From NCBI GenBank assembly GCA_033002965.1, contig JAURVB010010478.1, positions 1 to 64,000 on the forward strand: a stretch of 64,000 nucleotides of DNA, read 5' to 3'. Of the stretch, positions 62,751-64,000 are shown piece by piece. This DNA comes from Piper betle (taxonomy: Eukaryota; Streptophyta; Magnoliopsida; Piperales; Piperaceae). A model generated the notes under the pieces. The model was not told the origin of the DNA. It ran no database searches and saw only the letters and a program-made list of their open reading frames with translations. Position 1 is the first letter of the stretch. Every line of letters begins with the position of its first letter. The position numbers and the translations under genes were made by a program.

Positions 62751-64000
62751 TTAGTTAATAAAAATAAAAAAATAAAAAAGTATTTTGGATTTATTTTTAG
62801 TTATAGATTATTTTGTTTTGTGTTGTTTTTTTTAACCTAATTCTAACACTTTATTAAATTAGTTAGCTTTTATAACTTCATTGCTATTGATATTTGATGA
62901 ATTATAATTATTTAATAAATGTGGATGTCGGCTCAGCCTCGGCTCATAAGTCATATCCAGTGAGCAAAGCCTGAGCTTAGAGCAAGCTGAGCCCTTTAAG
63001 CCTCAACTAACTCGGCTTACTGTAAAATTCATTAGTCTTGGTTATTTGTAAGAAATAGGAGAGGATAACCATGTTCTTGTGTTTTAATTTTTAACGGGTT
63101 GTTAAATGTCAATTTGTGTAAATGGCAAGTAAAAGAGCCTTGGACCGCAGGCAGAGATTATTATTATTATTATATATATGTTTCGTCTGGGGACTGGGTT
63201 AATGTCAGACGCGGATTCCATTGCCCGTACTTTGGCACTGGTCATGTGTTAATTGTCCGCAAATGATAGGGTTTTCGTGGAGCTCTATTGGAAAAATAGT
63301 GTGCTCCATACACTTAGGAATTAGGATCATGGGAAAATCCACTTTCCAGTGTCTCAGTTCACGTTGATTATTACAATTTTTTAAGTCATGTAGTTATCAT
63401 GTAAACAACATAAATAATATTTGTTAATTTGCTACAGTTACTGTGCCAAAAACTATGATTGATCAGTCCAAATAGAGGACTCCCTGCAACAAGTTAACCA
63501 CATGCTATTTTCTTATTAAACAGATCACATTATGACATTTAATTCATTATATGGTATCAATTTCGAGAAACACACACACAGAAACTCAAACGAAAGAAGA
63601 GCTTTTTTTGTTTACAAAGTCATAAACCCCAGTTTGCCTAACATCAATTTACCCGCACACAGAGTCGAATGCATGGAGGGTTGACATCAAGAAGCAATCA
63701 GAGAAACTGACTGTCGGACACAAACTTCTTTTTCGAACATCTAACTGCATCCCCCACTCTAATTACCCTGCAACAGTCTCCTTCGTTTCTCTCTTTTTTG
63801 AATAAAAAAGCTTCTTTATTTTTTTAATTTCTATTTGTATGCTTCTTTCATCGTAAACATTCTTTTTACTTCCCTTTCTTTGTTGGTATAACTTCTCTAC
63901 CAGCCATTGGCCAATAGGCCCAACCCATTACGTAGAAAACCTGGAGACAGAGAAGGACAATCGTGACTGTCATTGCCACAAAGTTCCTTTGTCTGAAGGG
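62516..64000. other. Upstream of the receptor kinase to window end
   Basis: The first 150 nt are likely the 5' leader and promoter of the ZAR1-like gene. A (TA)n tract follows at 62719-62749. The remainder is AT-rich with no gene recognised. Confidence 0.4.
62719..62749. repeat. (TA)n microsatellite
   Basis: About 31 nt of TA repeat about 200 bp upstream of the receptor-kinase start codon. Confidence 0.95.

Overview
The window is plant nuclear DNA, most likely from a monocot. The FT protein resembles rice Hd3a-type florigens, the receptor-kinase exons are very GC-rich beside AT-rich spacers, and there is an Au-type SINE plus many hAT and CACTA-like transposons. I cannot name the species. All calls come from reading the sequence; no database search was run.

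Layout. (1) 1947-4353 (+): a complete four-exon FT/Hd3a-like florigen gene, with two related hAT-type non-autonomous elements on either side (about 338-1085 and 6096-6786) and a GC-rich foldback element in a (TA)n tract just downstream (4812-5474). (2) About 7-16 kb: transposon graveyard. A DUF659-type hAT transposase relic (+) is split by a 509-bp Ds-like element and by an LTR-like insertion. (3) 18585-19388 (-): an intact single-exon trihelix/Myb-SANT-like gene. (4) 20849-26360 (-): the last three exons of an LCAT3/phospholipase A1-like gene, with a 4.7-kb Ac-like hAT element inserted exactly at one 3' splice site. (5) 26-34 kb: AT-rich spacer with tandem repeats. (6) 34439-35371 (+): a two-exon CFL1-like WW-domain gene. 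(7) 37757-40603 (-): a plant-specific RRM-like gene with one apparent frameshift. (8) 41-51 kb: CACTA-like elements, another hAT element, a second copy of the LTR-like repeat, and a 43-bp minisatellite. (9) 52992-57037 (+): a bHLH gene of the FBH/AKS (bHLH122/130) subgroup with an apparent frameshift in the basic region. (10) 58924-62515 (-): a ZAR1-like LRR receptor kinase with two apparent frameshifts.

How the genes relate. FT is the mobile flowering signal, and FBH-type bHLH proteins are known in Arabidopsis to activate CONSTANS, which acts upstream of FT. Two flowering-time families therefore lie about 50 kb apart, but nothing in the sequence shows they are co-regulated. The other genes (cuticle-related WW protein, receptor kinase, lipase, RNA-binding-like protein) have unrelated roles.

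A quality theme: all four frameshifts in otherwise well-conserved genes are single-base changes in short homopolymers, and the window also has a 33-base G run. This fits residual homopolymer error in the assembly at least as well as true gene decay. No new gene system was found. The most notable structures are the hAT insertion on a splice acceptor, the foldback element in the microsatellite, and the nested transposon histories.
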